A stretch of 33,398 bases of DNA from Anaerolineaceae bacterium (GCA_012514775.1 JAAYZQ010000107.1:1-33398), one strand, 5' to 3'. Counted from the stretch's first letter, positions 23,573 to 31,636 are shown. Numbers and translations are program-made. Notes: generated by a model from the sequence alone, not told the origin.

Positions 23573-23922
23573 GTCCTCATGTCCCGGATGGGCCGCACCT
23601 CGACCCCTCCCAGCCTGGCGGGAGGGACCCTGGCAGCCAGGCCCAGGGCCTCGTCCAGATCCCGGGCCTCCACGAGGATATAGCCTCCCAGTTGCTCCTT
23701 GGTCTCGACGTAGGGGCCATCGGTGATGGCCGGCTTCCCGCCCTGGACGCGCACCGTCGTGGCGGTGGCAACCGAGTCCAGAGGGTCCCCGGCCAGGCCG
23801 TGGCCCTGACGGACCAGGTGGTCATAGTACTCGTACGCCTCCCTGTACAGGGCGAGTCGCTCGTCTTCGGGAAGGCCGTCCAGTTTGCTCTCGTCGTAAT
23901 AGATCATGAACAGGTACTTCAT
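23569..23922 (-). CDS. YCII/DGPF-domain protein (promoter-proximal)
   Basis: This 117-residue DGPF-family protein begins MKYLFMIYYDESKLDGLPED and carries the variant signature ITDGPYVETKEQLGGYILVE (Tyr for Phe in DGPF). It ends in ARLGGVEVRPIRDM. It is the first gene after the ECF-type promoter element at 23963-23992, at a distance of about 40 bases. ATG 23922 with GGAGGGAGTG upstream is preferred to the in-frame start at 24006, which lies before the promoter. It is closely similar to the protein at 23171-23572, suggesting a tandem duplication. Confidence 0.9.
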   Translation of the reverse strand: MKYLFMIYYDESKLDGLPEDERLALYREAYEYYDHLVRQGHGLAGDPLDSVATATTVRVQGGKPAITDGPYVETKEQLGGYILVEARDLDEALGLAARVPPARLGGVEVRPIRDMRT

Positions 23923-23962
23923 CACTCCCTCCAGGTACTCGTTCAGTTTGCTCGTACATGGA

Positions 23963-23992
23963 ATAGTCGTTTGATGGAGGCCAAGATCGACA
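23963..23992 (-). promoter_or_regulatory. Putative ECF42-type promoter of the DGPF genes
   Basis: On the minus strand, TGTCGA (23992-23987) and CGACTAT (23969-23963) are separated by 17 bases ending in AAA. It lies between the sigma gene (ends 24072) and the first DGPF gene (starts 23922), where an ECF42-controlled promoter is expected. A twin is at 909-938. Confidence 0.65.
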
Positions 23993-24071
23993 ATCAGGAA
24001 CGTCAATTTGCCCGGGGGGAGGATTGGGGGGAGCGGCGCGCCCCCCTTCGCGGTCCCCTTTCGTACCGCTC

Positions 24072-25322
24072 TTACGACAGCTCCCTCAACCGCCGCTCGA
24101 GAAAGCGCCGCTCCTGTTCCTGCTGCGTAAGCCTGAGGGCCCGCGCGTACGAGTCCCTGGCCTTGTCATGCTCCCGCAGGCGCCTGTAGAGGTCGGCACG
24201 GGCCGCGTGGGCCAGGTGATAGTCGGCCAGGTCCCCGCGCTCCAGGATGGCGTCGATGAGGTGCAGCCCGGCCCGGGGCCCATCGCGCATGGCCACGGCC
24301 ACGGCGCGGTTCAACTCAACCACGGGTGAGGGCTGCAGGCGCAGCAGCAGGTCGTACAGGGCGACGATCTCGTCCCAATCGGTCTCGGCGGCGCTGGGAG
24401 CGTTGGCGTGCACCGCGGCGATGGCTGCCTGAACCGTGTAGGGACCCAGGTTGCGCGAGGACAGGACCCGCTCTACCAGAGCCGTGCCCTCGTCAATCTG
24501 CTCCCGGTCCCACAGCGAGCGGTCCTGATCCTGGAGGAGCACCAGCTCTCCCTCCGGCGTCGTGCGCGCCCGGCGCCGCGATTCGTGCAGCAGCATCAGG
24601 GCCAACAGGCCCAGGACCTCCGGCTCGGGCATCAGCCGGGCGAGGGTGCGCCCCAGGCGGATGGCCTCACGGGAGAGGTCGGGCCGCGTGAGCGACGCTC
24701 CGGACGAAGCCGAGTAACCCTCGTTAAAGACGAGATAGATCACCTGCAGGACGGCATCCAGCCGGTCGGGCAGGTCCGCCCGGGTCGGCAGCTCGTAGGG
24801 GATGCGGGCGTTGCGGATCTTGGCCTTGGCACGGACGATGCGCTGGGCCACGGTGGGGGTGGCCGTGAGAAAGGCGTGGGCGATCTCTTCGGTCGTGAGG
24901 CCGCAGACCTCGCGCAGGGTGAGAGCCACCCTGGCATCGGGCGACAGGGCGGGGTGGCAGCAAACAAAGATCAACCGCAGTTGATCGTCGGCGACGGCTT
25001 CCTCGACCGGTTCCCCGGCGTCGCCGCCACGCAACTCCAGCTCCTCGGCGAGGACCTTGAGGGAGGCGTCGAACCGCGCCCGACGGCGCAGGCGATCGAT
25101 GGCCTTGAAGCGGCCGGCGGATACGAGCCACGCCCGGGGATTATGGGGCATGCCGTCACGTGGCCATTGGGTCACCGCGGCCATGAAGGCGTCGTGCAGC
25201 GCGTCCTCGGCCAGCTCAAAGTCGCCCAGGAGGCGAATGAGCGTGGCAAGGACGCGGCGCGACTCGGTGCGATAGATCTCGTCTATCTCCTCGCGGAGAG
25301 CTTGGTCAACATTCGCAGTCAT
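24072..25322 (-). CDS. ECF42-type RNA polymerase sigma factor with C-terminal TPR-like extension
   Basis: This 416-residue sigma factor has sigma region 2 at about 15-82 (LATLIRLLGDFELAEDALHDAF, read in parts, and NPRAWLVSAGRFKAIDRLRR). Region 4 is at about 112-172 (LTLREVCGLTTEEIAHAFLT, then TVAQRIVRAKAKIR). A roughly 240-residue alpha-helical extension with LVFNEGY, LLALMLLHESRR and VELNRAVAVAMRDGP marks the ECF42/SigJ-like group rather than short ECFs with an anti-sigma. The extension is thought to control activity in place of an anti-sigma factor, and none is encoded here. The gene is followed by three DGPF genes, the classic partners, though here the sigma gene is upstream of them. ATG 25322 gives the family N-terminus; an AGGA site lies about ten bases upstream. 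Confidence 0.92.
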   Translation of the reverse strand: MTANVDQALREEIDEIYRTESRRVLATLIRLLGDFELAEDALHDAFMAAVTQWPRDGMPHNPRAWLVSAGRFKAIDRLRRRARFDASLKVLAEELELRGGDAGEPVEEAVADDQLRLIFVCCHPALSPDARVALTLREVCGLTTEEIAHAFLTATPTVAQRIVRAKAKIRNARIPYELPTRADLPDRLDAVLQVIYLVFNEGYSASSGASLTRPDLSREAIRLGRTLARLMPEPEVLGLLALMLLHESRRRARTTPEGELVLLQDQDRSLWDREQIDEGTALVERVLSSRNLGPYTVQAAIAAVHANAPSAAETDWDEIVALYDLLLRLQPSPVVELNRAVAVAMRDGPRAGLHLIDAILERGDLADYHLAHAARADLYRRLREHDKARDSYARALRLTQQEQERRFLERRLRELS

Positions 25323-25376
25323 GGCAGATCATCCTGGCGCACACCGCTCCCGGGGAAGCGGTCTCCCCCCGCCAGG

Positions 25377-25754
25377 CTAGGCCTGGTGGAGCTGGATCAG
25401 GTTCCCGCACGTATCTTCCAACAGGGCCAAAGTTCCGTAATCGGTCCTGGTCGGCTCTTGCCGGAACTCGACGCCCAGCCGCGTCAATCTCTCGTATTCC
25501 TCTTGAATGTCGTCGACGCCAAACACCATGATGGGCATCCCGGCGCCATAGATGCCCTGCTGGTACTGCCTGGCCACGGGGTGGTCATTTGGCTCGAGCA
25601 GCAGCCCCGTTCCGTCCGGGTCTTCGGGCGAAGCAACAATGGCCAGGTTGGCTTCCGGGACGTGGGTCCGGCTCAGAAAGCCAAGGACCTCGGTGTAAAA
25701 CTTGTGGGCTTCCATTGGATCGTTAACGGGTAGGCTTACAAGTGTAATCTTCAT
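25377..25754 (-). CDS. VOC-family protein (glyoxalase/bleomycin resistance-like)
   Basis: This 125-residue protein begins MKITLVSLPVNDPMEAHKFY and continues TEVLGF, the first VOC module. The second module reads PIMVFGVDDIQEEYERL, then a conserved C-terminal E-D-x-C-G-N-L-I-Q-L metal/substrate strand. VOC proteins of this size bind a divalent metal as dimers and act as glyoxalases, dioxygenases or drug-binding proteins; which applies here is unknown. ATG 25754 has GAGGAGAAG directly upstream; the longer frame from 25847 is unsupported. It ends 54 bases before the sigma gene on the same strand and may be co-transcribed with it. Confidence 0.88.
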   Translation of the reverse strand: MKITLVSLPVNDPMEAHKFYTEVLGFLSRTHVPEANLAIVASPEDPDGTGLLLEPNDHPVARQYQQGIYGAGMPIMVFGVDDIQEEYERLTRLGVEFRQEPTRTDYGTLALLEDTCGNLIQLHQA

Positions 25755-25782
25755 GCTTCTCCTCTCGACGCAACGAATTGGA

Positions 25783-25818
25783 GTGCGACGCACCCGGCTA
25801 TCGATGGGCGCGTCGCAC
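25783..25818. repeat. 9-bp inverted repeat upstream of the VOC gene
   Basis: GTGCGACGC (25783-25791) and GCGTCGCAC (25810-25818) form a perfect 9-bp inverted repeat, with a further CCC/GGG pair inside after one mismatch. It lies about 30 bases before the VOC start, suitable for an operator or leader hairpin. Confidence 0.5.
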
Positions 25819-25835
25819 CCTTGAATGGCGAATCC

Positions 25836-25863
25836 GTAGGCGCGCACGGCCGTGCGTGCCTAC
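25836..25863. repeat. 28-bp near-perfect palindrome after the SRPBCC gene
   Basis: This palindrome begins GTAGGCGCGCACGG and its second half is the complement except for one G-T pair (a G-U wobble in RNA). It starts immediately at the stop of the SRPBCC gene (25864), where a terminator would sit, but no U-tract follows on the minus strand. Confidence 0.65.
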
Positions 25864-26325
25864 CTACCTGGCAGTCAGCCGGCTCACGTCCCCTTCCGCG
25901 AACTTCTTGAAGTTGTTCAGGTCTTCCATCACGCGCTCTTCGGGGTTGGCGAACACCTTGGCCACGACCTCGCCCACCGCGCCGGCCGGCGCAACGTATT
26001 GCATCGTGACCGTCACTTCGGTCTGGTTTGTGCCCAGCTCGGCAAAGGTCACCTGGCCGCTGGTGGTAATGCCCGAGTCGCTTTTGCGGTCCTTGGTGCT
26101 CCACCCGATGCGCCGGTTTGGCTCGAACCTGGTGACCTCGGCTTCCCACTCGACTTCCTTGCCCAGGGGGCCTTCTACCACCCAGCGACTTGCCTGGTCG
26201 GTCAAGGGGACGACTGATTTGACGTAGTGCATAAAGTGGGGAAAGTTCTGGATGTTGGCCCACAGGTTGAACACGTCCGAAACGTTCCCGTCGACGATGA
26301 TGCTCTTGGTGATTTGATCGGCCAT
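25864..26325 (-). CDS. SRPBCC-family (polyketide cyclase/dehydrase-like) protein
   Basis: This 153-residue START/Bet v1-like protein begins MADQITKSIIVDGNVSDVFN, then WANIQNFPHFMHYVKSVVPL and a mid-region VEGPLGKEVEWEAEVTRFEP. It ends with a helix NPEERVMEDLNNFKKFAE. This is the group annotated as SRPBCC/cyclase-dehydrase, with a hydrophobic pocket and unknown ligand. It resembles the SRPBCC part of the protein at 27611-28459. The start has AGGAGAGAAA immediately upstream. It is downstream of the alcohol dehydrogenase in the same direction. Confidence 0.87.
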   Translation of the reverse strand: MADQITKSIIVDGNVSDVFNLWANIQNFPHFMHYVKSVVPLTDQASRWVVEGPLGKEVEWEAEVTRFEPNRRIGWSTKDRKSDSGITTSGQVTFAELGTNQTEVTVTMQYVAPAGAVGEVVAKVFANPEERVMEDLNNFKKFAEGDVSRLTAR

Positions 26326-26406
26326 TTTTCTCTCCTGTATCCTGATTCTTGTCGCACCGTCCTGCGCCGGTCCGCCGTTCGGGTGCCGGCTCCTGCCTTC
26401 CAGCCG

Positions 26407-27588
26407 TTATGGCCGGAGGACGACCTTGATGCAGTTGTCCTCCTTGTCGCGAAACATGCGGTAGGCCTCCGGCGCCGCGTCCAGGGGCAGGCGGTGGGTG
26501 ATGACGAAGGTCGGATCGATCTCCCCCTGCTGGATACGCTCCAATAGGGGGCGCATGTACTTTTGCACGTGGGTCTGGCCCATGCGCAGGGTCAACCCCT
26601 TGTTAAAGGCCGCGCCAATGGGGATCTTGTCCACGAAACCGCCGTACACGCCCGCCAGCGACACGGTGCCGCCCTTGCGGCAGGCCTGGATCGTCTCGCG
26701 CAGCACGTGGGGGCGGCCGGTCTCCAGCCGCACCGACTGCTTGACCTTGTCATAGATGGCGTCGAGACTGGAGGCACCGTGGGCCTCCATGCCGACGGCG
26801 TCGATGCACACGTCTGGGCCGCGCCCGCCGGTCATCTCGCGCAGCACCTCCACCACGTCCCACTGCGAGAAGTCGATGACCTCGGCCTTGCCCTCGCGCT
26901 CGGCCAGTTCCAGGCGCTCGGGCACGTGGTCGATGGCGATGACCCGCTCCGCGCCCAGCAAGTAGGCGCTCTTGATGGTGAACAGGCCCACCGGGCCGCA
27001 GCCCCACACGGCCACGACGTCTCCCGGCTGGATGTTCCCGTTTTCGGCGGCCATGTAGCCCGTCGGGAAGATATCTGACAGAAACAGGACCTGCTCGTCA
27101 GACAGGCCGTCGCCGTTGCCGTTGACCACCAGCGGGCCGCTGTCGGCAAAGGGCACGCGGGCGTATTGCGCCTGGCCGCCGGCATAGCCGCCCACCAGGT
27201 GCGAGTAGCCGTAAAAGCCGGCGGGCGAGTGGCCCCACATGGCCTCGGCCATCCAGGCGTTGGGGTTCGAGTTGTCGCACAGGGCCCGCTGGTCGCGCTC
27301 GCAATAATAGCAGCGCCCGCAGGCGATGGTGAACGGCACCACCACCCGGTCGCCGACCTTCAGGTTCTTGACCTCGCTGCCCAGCTCCACCACCCGCCCC
27401 ATGAACTCGTGCCCCAGGATATCGCCGGGCTGCATGGTGGGGATATAGCCATCGTACAGGTGCAAGTCCGAGCCGCAGATGGCCGTGGCCGTGATCTCGA
27501 CGATGGCGTCGCGGGGATTGAGCAGCTGGGGATCCGGCACCCTTTCCACCCGGACGTCGTGCACCCCGTTCCAGCAAACTGCTTTCAT
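26407..27588 (-). CDS. Zinc-dependent alcohol dehydrogenase, formaldehyde-dehydrogenase-like
   Basis: This 393-residue medium-chain dehydrogenase has catalytic zinc ligands C38, H60 and E61 ([17 protein letters not shown]) and four structural-zinc cysteines at C90, C93, C96 and C104. The Rossmann motif [12 protein letters not shown] has the acidic residue [16 protein letters not shown] typical of NAD(H) preference. Family markers [13 protein letters not shown] and [20 protein letters not shown] place it with the glutathione-independent FDH-like or threonine-dehydrogenase-like ADHs often annotated "zinc-dependent alcohol dehydrogenase". The substrate may be formaldehyde or another alcohol/aldehyde. 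The stop is followed by a 81-base gap that holds a copy of CACCGTCCTGCG. It lies 22 bases after the SRPBCC membrane protein gene. Confidence 0.9.
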   Translation of the reverse strand: MKAVCWNGVHDVRVERVPDPQLLNPRDAIVEITATAICGSDLHLYDGYIPTMQPGDILGHEFMGRVVELGSEVKNLKVGDRVVVPFTIACGRCYYCERDQRALCDNSNPNAWMAEAMWGHSPAGFYGYSHLVGGYAGGQAQYARVPFADSGPLVVNGNGDGLSDEQVLFLSDIFPTGYMAAENGNIQPGDVVAVWGCGPVGLFTIKSAYLLGAERVIAIDHVPERLELAEREGKAEVIDFSQWDVVEVLREMTGGRGPDVCIDAVGMEAHGASSLDAIYDKVKQSVRLETGRPHVLRETIQACRKGGTVSLAGVYGGFVDKIPIGAAFNKGLTLRMGQTHVQKYMRPLLERIQQGEIDPTFVITHRLPLDAAPEAYRMFRDKEDNCIKVVLRP

Positions 27589-27610
27589 CGGCTCTCTCCC
27601 ATCCCTCGTC

Positions 27611-28459
27611 TTATCTTGCCACCCAGGCGGGAGGATCGCTGGCGGGAAACGATTCCCGCGATGCCTCGGTTACCACATCTCTCCACTGTTGTTGCCGGCC
27701 GCCGTTCCCGGCCTGGCGCCCTTCGCGACCGGCCCGCTCCCGGCCCGACGTCTGCCCGTCGTTTGTGGGGACCTCGCCAGCCTCCAGCATCTGCTTGTAG
27801 TGGCGCAGGTCCTCGCGGACTTGCGTGCCCGGCTCCTCGCCCATGAGCTTGGCCACCGCGGCGCCCAGCGAGCCACCCAGGGGGTTGTAGGTAAACGACA
27901 CGTGCACCTCGGTACCGCGCCCGCCGGGGGCATCCTGGAAGCGCACACGGCCGCTGTTGCGCACGGCCGCGCCCGCCACCGACTGCCAACGGATCAGCTC
28001 GTTCTCGCGGTCCTCCACAATCTCCCCGTCCCACTCGACCGTACGGCCCAGGGGCACCCTGGCCACCCAGTGCCATCGCCCGTCGCCGGTCGCCTGGACG
28101 GATTCCAGGTGCGACATGAAGCGCGGCAGGTCTTCCAGGTTCCGCCACGTACGATAGATCTCGTCCCGCGGCCGGTTGATGGTCACCGCGCGGTCGACCT
28201 GGATGCCGGCATCCTTTCCGTCCTCCTCGGCCCGCTTGATGTTTTGCACGTCGTAGCTGAGGCAATAGCCGGTGGCTCCCCGGAACAGGAGATAGCCACT
28301 GCCCAGGGCCACCAGCGGCCAGGCAAATCTGGGCCGGAGGGTCAAAGCCCCGGCCAGCAGTCCCAAACCACCTACCATCGATGCGATCCGCTCCCCCCGC
28401 CCGACGTTCGTCGCGCTCCACCCGCGACGAGCCGATTGGGGCAGATCCACGTTGGTCAT
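27611..28459 (-). CDS. Membrane-anchored SRPBCC protein (DUF2892-type N-terminus)
   Basis: This 282-residue protein has an N-terminal DUF2892-like hairpin of two short helices ([20 protein letters not shown] and [20 protein letters not shown]) and then an SRPBCC domain (about 90-225). The latter reads [24 protein letters not shown] (in parts), [18 protein letters not shown] and [12 protein letters not shown]. The C-terminal 50 residues are low-complexity ([16 protein letters not shown]...) ending [12 protein letters not shown], a short motif shared by many stress proteins in several phyla. The architecture is common in Chloroflexota and Proteobacteria; its function is unknown. AAGGAGAAA precedes ATG 28459; the longer frame from 28666 overlaps the neighbouring gene and is rejected. 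Confidence 0.87.
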   Translation of the reverse strand: MTNVDLPQSARRGWSATNVGRGERIASMVGGLGLLAGALTLRPRFAWPLVALGSGYLLFRGATGYCLSYDVQNIKRAEEDGKDAGIQVDRAVTINRPRDEIYRTWRNLEDLPRFMSHLESVQATGDGRWHWVARVPLGRTVEWDGEIVEDRENELIRWQSVAGAAVRNSGRVRFQDAPGGRGTEVHVSFTYNPLGGSLGAAVAKLMGEEPGTQVREDLRHYKQMLEAGEVPTNDGQTSGRERAGREGRQAGNGGRQQQWRDVVTEASRESFPASDPPAWVAR

Positions 28460-28515
28460 GATTTCTCCTTCCCAAGCCCTGGCATGCTGCCGATGCCGTC
28501 GCTTTCCGGCTTGCC

Positions 28516-28980
28516 TTACCTGCGGCTGGCGGCGAACAGCAGCCCCAACCCCGCGCCCCACACCACATGGGCCGCGATCATCAAAGCGTTCCGGCGCACC
28601 GGATACTCGGTCGCCGGCCGGTAAATGCCTGTCAGCGGCAGCAACCCCAGGTAGCTGCCGGCCCACACGGCCAGGCCAAAGACAATGCCCTTTAGCACTG
28701 CCGGGCCGGGCAAGCGGCGGGCAATGGCCCCGTAGAGGCCGCCCTGGGCCGCGCCGTAGCCGAAATGCCCGACGGCGGCCGCCACGGAGCGGGCCCCGGG
28801 CCCCAACTTTTCTCCGGCACCCACCTTCTCGGCAATGTCGGCGGTGATCTGGTGCGGGGGCAGGGGATACCGTTCCCGCCGGGGCAGCAGTCCCTTCATG
28901 GCGCCCATGGCCAGCGACATGGGCGCCGTCGCCACCAGGCCGGCCAAGACGCCGCGCAAAATGCTATCCCACACTCCCAT
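28516..28980 (-). CDS. Small membrane protein, DUF1440/DUF6789-like
   Basis: This 154-residue protein has about four hydrophobic segments: ILRGVLAGLVATAPMSLAMG, AVGHFGYGAAQGGLYGAIA, GIVFGLAVWAGSYLGLLPL and ALMIAAHVVWGAGLGLLFAA. The pattern GLVATAPMS, PLPPHQIT, HFGYGAAQGGLYG resembles the DUF1440/DUF6789 group of small membrane proteins of unknown function. ATG 28980 has AGGAGGGGAGG upstream. It is the first gene of the minus-strand run toward the SRPBCC and alcohol dehydrogenase genes, and is divergent from the BtrH-like gene. Confidence 0.72.
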   Translation of the reverse strand: MGVWDSILRGVLAGLVATAPMSLAMGAMKGLLPRRERYPLPPHQITADIAEKVGAGEKLGPGARSVAAAVGHFGYGAAQGGLYGAIARRLPGPAVLKGIVFGLAVWAGSYLGLLPLTGIYRPATEYPVRRNALMIAAHVVWGAGLGLLFAASRR

Positions 28981-29268
28981 GACCCGGGCCTCCCCTCCTT
29001 GCCTGCCAGATCCCACCGCCGTGCCACGGGCAAAGCTGCGGACCGTGCCATAGACGGCATCAGTTTCGTGGCCAGAGGTGTTTTGGAATCGGATCGGGCA
29101 ACTCCGGCCTTCCGCAATCCAGCGCCACGACACTCGCCCGAAAGCGTTGGGGAATGTGGGCGCTCGCGACTGGTCTTCGAGTCTAGCACAGAACGGAAGC
29201 CGGGTCTATATATCTGGGTACAGGCAAGGGATACATGTTGGGATATATCTTGGCGTTGCAAAGTAGGC
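28981..29268. other. Divergent intergenic region with a 12-bp tandem imperfect repeat
   Basis: This region lies between the small membrane protein (minus) and the BtrH-like gene (plus). No gene is recognised. Near its right end GGGATACATGTT (29228-29239) is followed at once by GGGATATATCTT (29240-29251), two 12-base units with nine or ten identities, in a locally AT-rich patch that ends 17 bases before the -35 of the BtrH promoter. Tandem units there could be activator sites. No convincing promoter was found for the minus-strand gene. Confidence 0.45.
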
Positions 29269-29297
29269 TTGACATCCCCCTGGCCCAGGCCTATAAT
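29269..29297 (+). promoter_or_regulatory. Full-consensus sigma70 promoter of the BtrH-like gene
   Basis: TTGACA (29269-29274), a 17-base spacer and TATAAT (29292-29297) are identical to consensus. The predicted start is near 29304, leaving about 48 bases to ATG 29352. It is the strongest promoter match in the window. Confidence 0.88.
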
Positions 29298-29351
29298 GAC
29301 CTTGCCAGAGCAGCCACAGAGAAGAGCCTGCCTGGAAAAGGAGGTTGCAGA

Positions 29352-30380
29352 ATGACACTTGAACCGTTGCCCGGATTCCAGTCGTTGCAGACACACCACT
29401 GCGTCACCGGATCGATGCGCCATATCTATCTGTATAACCAGCACGACATTAGCGAGGAGATGCTCCTGGGCATCGGTGCCGGGGTCAGCTTCAGTTACTG
29501 GCACTTCAAAGGGCAGGCGCCCTTCATGGGCGGGCGGGGCAACGTGGGCATGCCCAGCCAGGAGGGCCTCGAAAAGACCGCCGGCCGGCGCACTGGCGTC
29601 GTCGTGGAAAAGCATCACACGGGCAGTGCCAAAAAGGCCGAAGAAGCGCTGCTCGGCATGTTGGCCGAGGGCAAGCCGGTGATGCTCACCCTGGACATGG
29701 GCTTTCTACCCTATTTCGACTTTGGCGGCGAGGAGTACCACTTTGGCGCGCACGCCGTCGTGGCTTGCGGCCATGACCTCAGCAGCCGGGAGGTACTCGT
29801 GGCCGATCGCGATGGACTACACCCGGTGCCGATGGCGACGCTCGCCCAGGCGCGCGGCTCGAAGCACCGCCCTTTTCCGCCCAGAAACCAGTGGCACACC
29901 TTTGATTTCAGCGAGAAGCGGCAGCCCACTGCCGGGGAGGTGTGCCAGGCAATCCTGGAACAGGCTGTGCCCATGCTCGAGCCGCCCATCAGCAACATTG
30001 GCGTGAAGGGCATCCGCAAGGCGGGCCAGGCCGTGCCGCGCTGGGGAGAGTCGATGGCCGGCGAGGAGTTGCGCTGGGCGCTGGTCAACAGCTATATCAT
30101 GCTCACCGCCGCGGGCGGCACCGGCGGCGGAGCCTTCCGCGCCATGTTCAGCCGCTTCCTGGACGAGGCAGTGGGCATCACGGGCGATGCTCGCTTTGCG
30201 GACAGCGCCGCCGAGTTCCGGCGCATCGGCGATGCCTGGGAGGCGCTGGGCGAGTGGTTCCGCCGCACGTCGGAGGCGCCTGACCCGGCATCGCACCTGG
30301 GCGAGTGCGCCGGTTTCTTTCACGACGTCGCCGAGCAGGAGCAGGCGGCCTGGACCCGCCTTCGGGAATTGGCCGATTGA
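29352..30380 (+). CDS. BtrH-like protein (butirosin biosynthesis protein H N-terminal domain)
   Basis: This 342-residue protein has residues 10-160 reading as the BtrH_N domain, a papain-like/C39-type fold: THHCVTGS with candidate nucleophile C17, then DISEEMLLGIGAGVSF, then FGAHAVVACGHD with candidate H134 and a downstream VADRD. The C-terminal half (about 180-340) is alpha-helical and resembles DUF4872. BtrH itself moves an acyl group from an acyl carrier protein to an aminoglycoside; most relatives are of unknown role. No aminoglycoside or ACP genes are nearby, so it is an orphan. AAAAGGAGG lies eight to ten bases before ATG 29352; an in-frame start at 29235 precedes the promoter and is rejected. 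There is no signal peptide. Confidence 0.8.
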   Translation: MTLEPLPGFQSLQTHHCVTGSMRHIYLYNQHDISEEMLLGIGAGVSFSYWHFKGQAPFMGGRGNVGMPSQEGLEKTAGRRTGVVVEKHHTGSAKKAEEALLGMLAEGKPVMLTLDMGFLPYFDFGGEEYHFGAHAVVACGHDLSSREVLVADRDGLHPVPMATLAQARGSKHRPFPPRNQWHTFDFSEKRQPTAGEVCQAILEQAVPMLEPPISNIGVKGIRKAGQAVPRWGESMAGEELRWALVNSYIMLTAAGGTGGGAFRAMFSRFLDEAVGITGDARFADSAAEFRRIGDAWEALGEWFRRTSEAPDPASHLGECAGFFHDVAEQEQAAWTRLRELAD

Positions 30381-30434
30381 CGGCCAGTTTGTGCTTTTCA
30401 GGGTGTTTCAATACTGGCAACCATGGAGGCTTGT

Positions 30435-30878
30435 ATGAGAAAGTGGCAGAGCCCGGGCAACTTGATCCTTCTCGCGACGTGCGGCGTGCTGCTCGTCGCC
30501 GGTTGTGTCCCCGGCGTACCTCAGCTCGAGGGGGCCGAGCGCGAGGCCGTGCTGGCCTACGCCGAGCCAGCGACGGATAACTTGCTCGCCGGCCTGGAAG
30601 CGGGCGACTATGCCCAGTTCAGCCGTGATATGAGCCCCGAGATGCTGGCGGCCATGACCGAGTCGCAGTTTTCGGCGCTGCGCGCCACGCTGGAGGACAA
30701 GGTGGGGGCCTATGTCTCACGCCAGGTGACGGGCGTAGAAGAGGGCGACGATTTCATTGCCGTCAACTATGACGCCCGGTACGAGGACGAGGAACACGTC
30801 AGCATGCGCGTGGTGTTCGACCAGGACAGGCAGATCTCCGGGCTGTGGCTAGACTCGCCAAAGCTGCGACAGCAGTAG
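30435..30878 (+). CDS. Small lipoprotein with DUF3887-like domain
   Basis: This 147-residue protein has a lipoprotein signal (hydrophobic ILLATCGVLL, lipobox VAGC, lipidated cysteine about C24). A DUF3887-like cystatin/NTF2-like domain follows: DNLLAGLEAGDYAQFSRDMS, then LRATLEDKVGAYVSRQVTGV and a strand-rich end. Such lipoproteins are common in Firmicutes, archaea and Chloroflexota; function is unknown. ATG 30435 is preferred over 30423 because GGAGG lies between the two, five bases before 30435. The gene is 54 bases after the BtrH-like stop, and its end overlaps the DUF72 gene by 34 bases. Confidence 0.75.
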   Translation: MRKWQSPGNLILLATCGVLLVAGCVPGVPQLEGAEREAVLAYAEPATDNLLAGLEAGDYAQFSRDMSPEMLAAMTESQFSALRATLEDKVGAYVSRQVTGVEEGDDFIAVNYDARYEDEEHVSMRVVFDQDRQISGLWLDSPKLRQQ

Positions 30879-31636
30879 TCGGCACCTCGGGCTGGGTCTA
30901 CCGCCACTGGGCCGAGGGCGTCTTTTACCCGGCCGGCCTGCCAACGTCGCGCTGGTTCGCGCACTATGCCAGCGTTTTCGACACGGTCGAGATCAACAAT
31001 ACGTTCTATCGCCTGCCATCGGAGGGCGCCTTCGACCGCTGGCGCGAACAGGCGCCAGCGGGCTTCCTGTACGCCGTCAAGGCCAACCGCTACCTGACAC
31101 ACATCCGGCGTCTGGGCGACTGCGAGGAGCCCCTGCAGCGCTTCCTGGAGCGCGCCCGGCGCCTGGGCCCCGCCCTGGGGCCAATCCTCTACCAGCTCCC
31201 GCCGCGCTGGAAGGCCAACCCCGAGCGCCTGGAGGAGTTTGCCTCGCTCCTGGACGGCATGCAAGTGGCCCAAGGCATGCAGTACGCCTTCGAGTTCCGC
31301 GATCCGCGCTGGTTTGTAGAGCCCGTGCGCGAAGTGCTAGAGAGACACCGGTTCTCCTTCTGCATCTATCACCTGCCCGACGTGCCGTGCCCCCTCTGGG
31401 TGACGGGGCCCATCGTCTACGTCCGGTTTCACGGCGCGGGCACGCGCTACGGCGGCCGCTACAGCGGTGAGGACCTGGCCGATTGGGCGGGCCGGCTGCG
31501 CGACCTGGCCGCCGGCTTGGCTCCGGAGACAGGGGACGGCGTTCGGCGGCCCCTGTACGTCTATTTCAACAACGACGCCCACGGCCATGCGGTGGCCAAC
31601 GCCCTTGAGCTGCGGGCGATGCTCGGCGAAGCGTGA
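30845..31636 (+). CDS. DUF72 (YecE-like) family protein
   Basis: This 263-residue TIM-barrel-like protein shows the full DUF72 signature: VGTSGWVYRHWAEGVFYP, FDTVEINNTFYRLPS, FLYAVKANRYLTHIRR, FRDPRWF and a C-terminal YVYFNNDAHGHAVANALEL. Its role is unknown; members have been discussed as nuclease- or hydrolase-like, but I do not claim activity. The start is GTG 30845, inside the 3' end of the lipoprotein gene, without a strong ribosome binding site, which suggests translational coupling. The in-frame sequence has no later start before the conserved VGTSG strand, so GTG is the best choice. Confidence 0.9.
   Translation: MARLAKAATAVVGTSGWVYRHWAEGVFYPAGLPTSRWFAHYASVFDTVEINNTFYRLPSEGAFDRWREQAPAGFLYAVKANRYLTHIRRLGDCEEPLQRFLERARRLGPALGPILYQLPPRWKANPERLEEFASLLDGMQVAQGMQYAFEFRDPRWFVEPVREVLERHRFSFCIYHLPDVPCPLWVTGPIVYVRFHGAGTRYGGRYSGEDLADWAGRLRDLAAGLAPETGDGVRRPLYVYFNNDAHGHAVANALELRAMLGEA

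Noticed and set aside
23923..24006. Longer start for the first DGPF protein (24006)
   Set aside because: It lies upstream of the ECF-type promoter element, and family homology starts at MKYLFMIYY (ATG 23922), which has its own binding site.
30381..30434. GTTTCAATACT string resembling part of a CRISPR repeat
   Set aside because: It occurs once, with no repeats or spacers around it.
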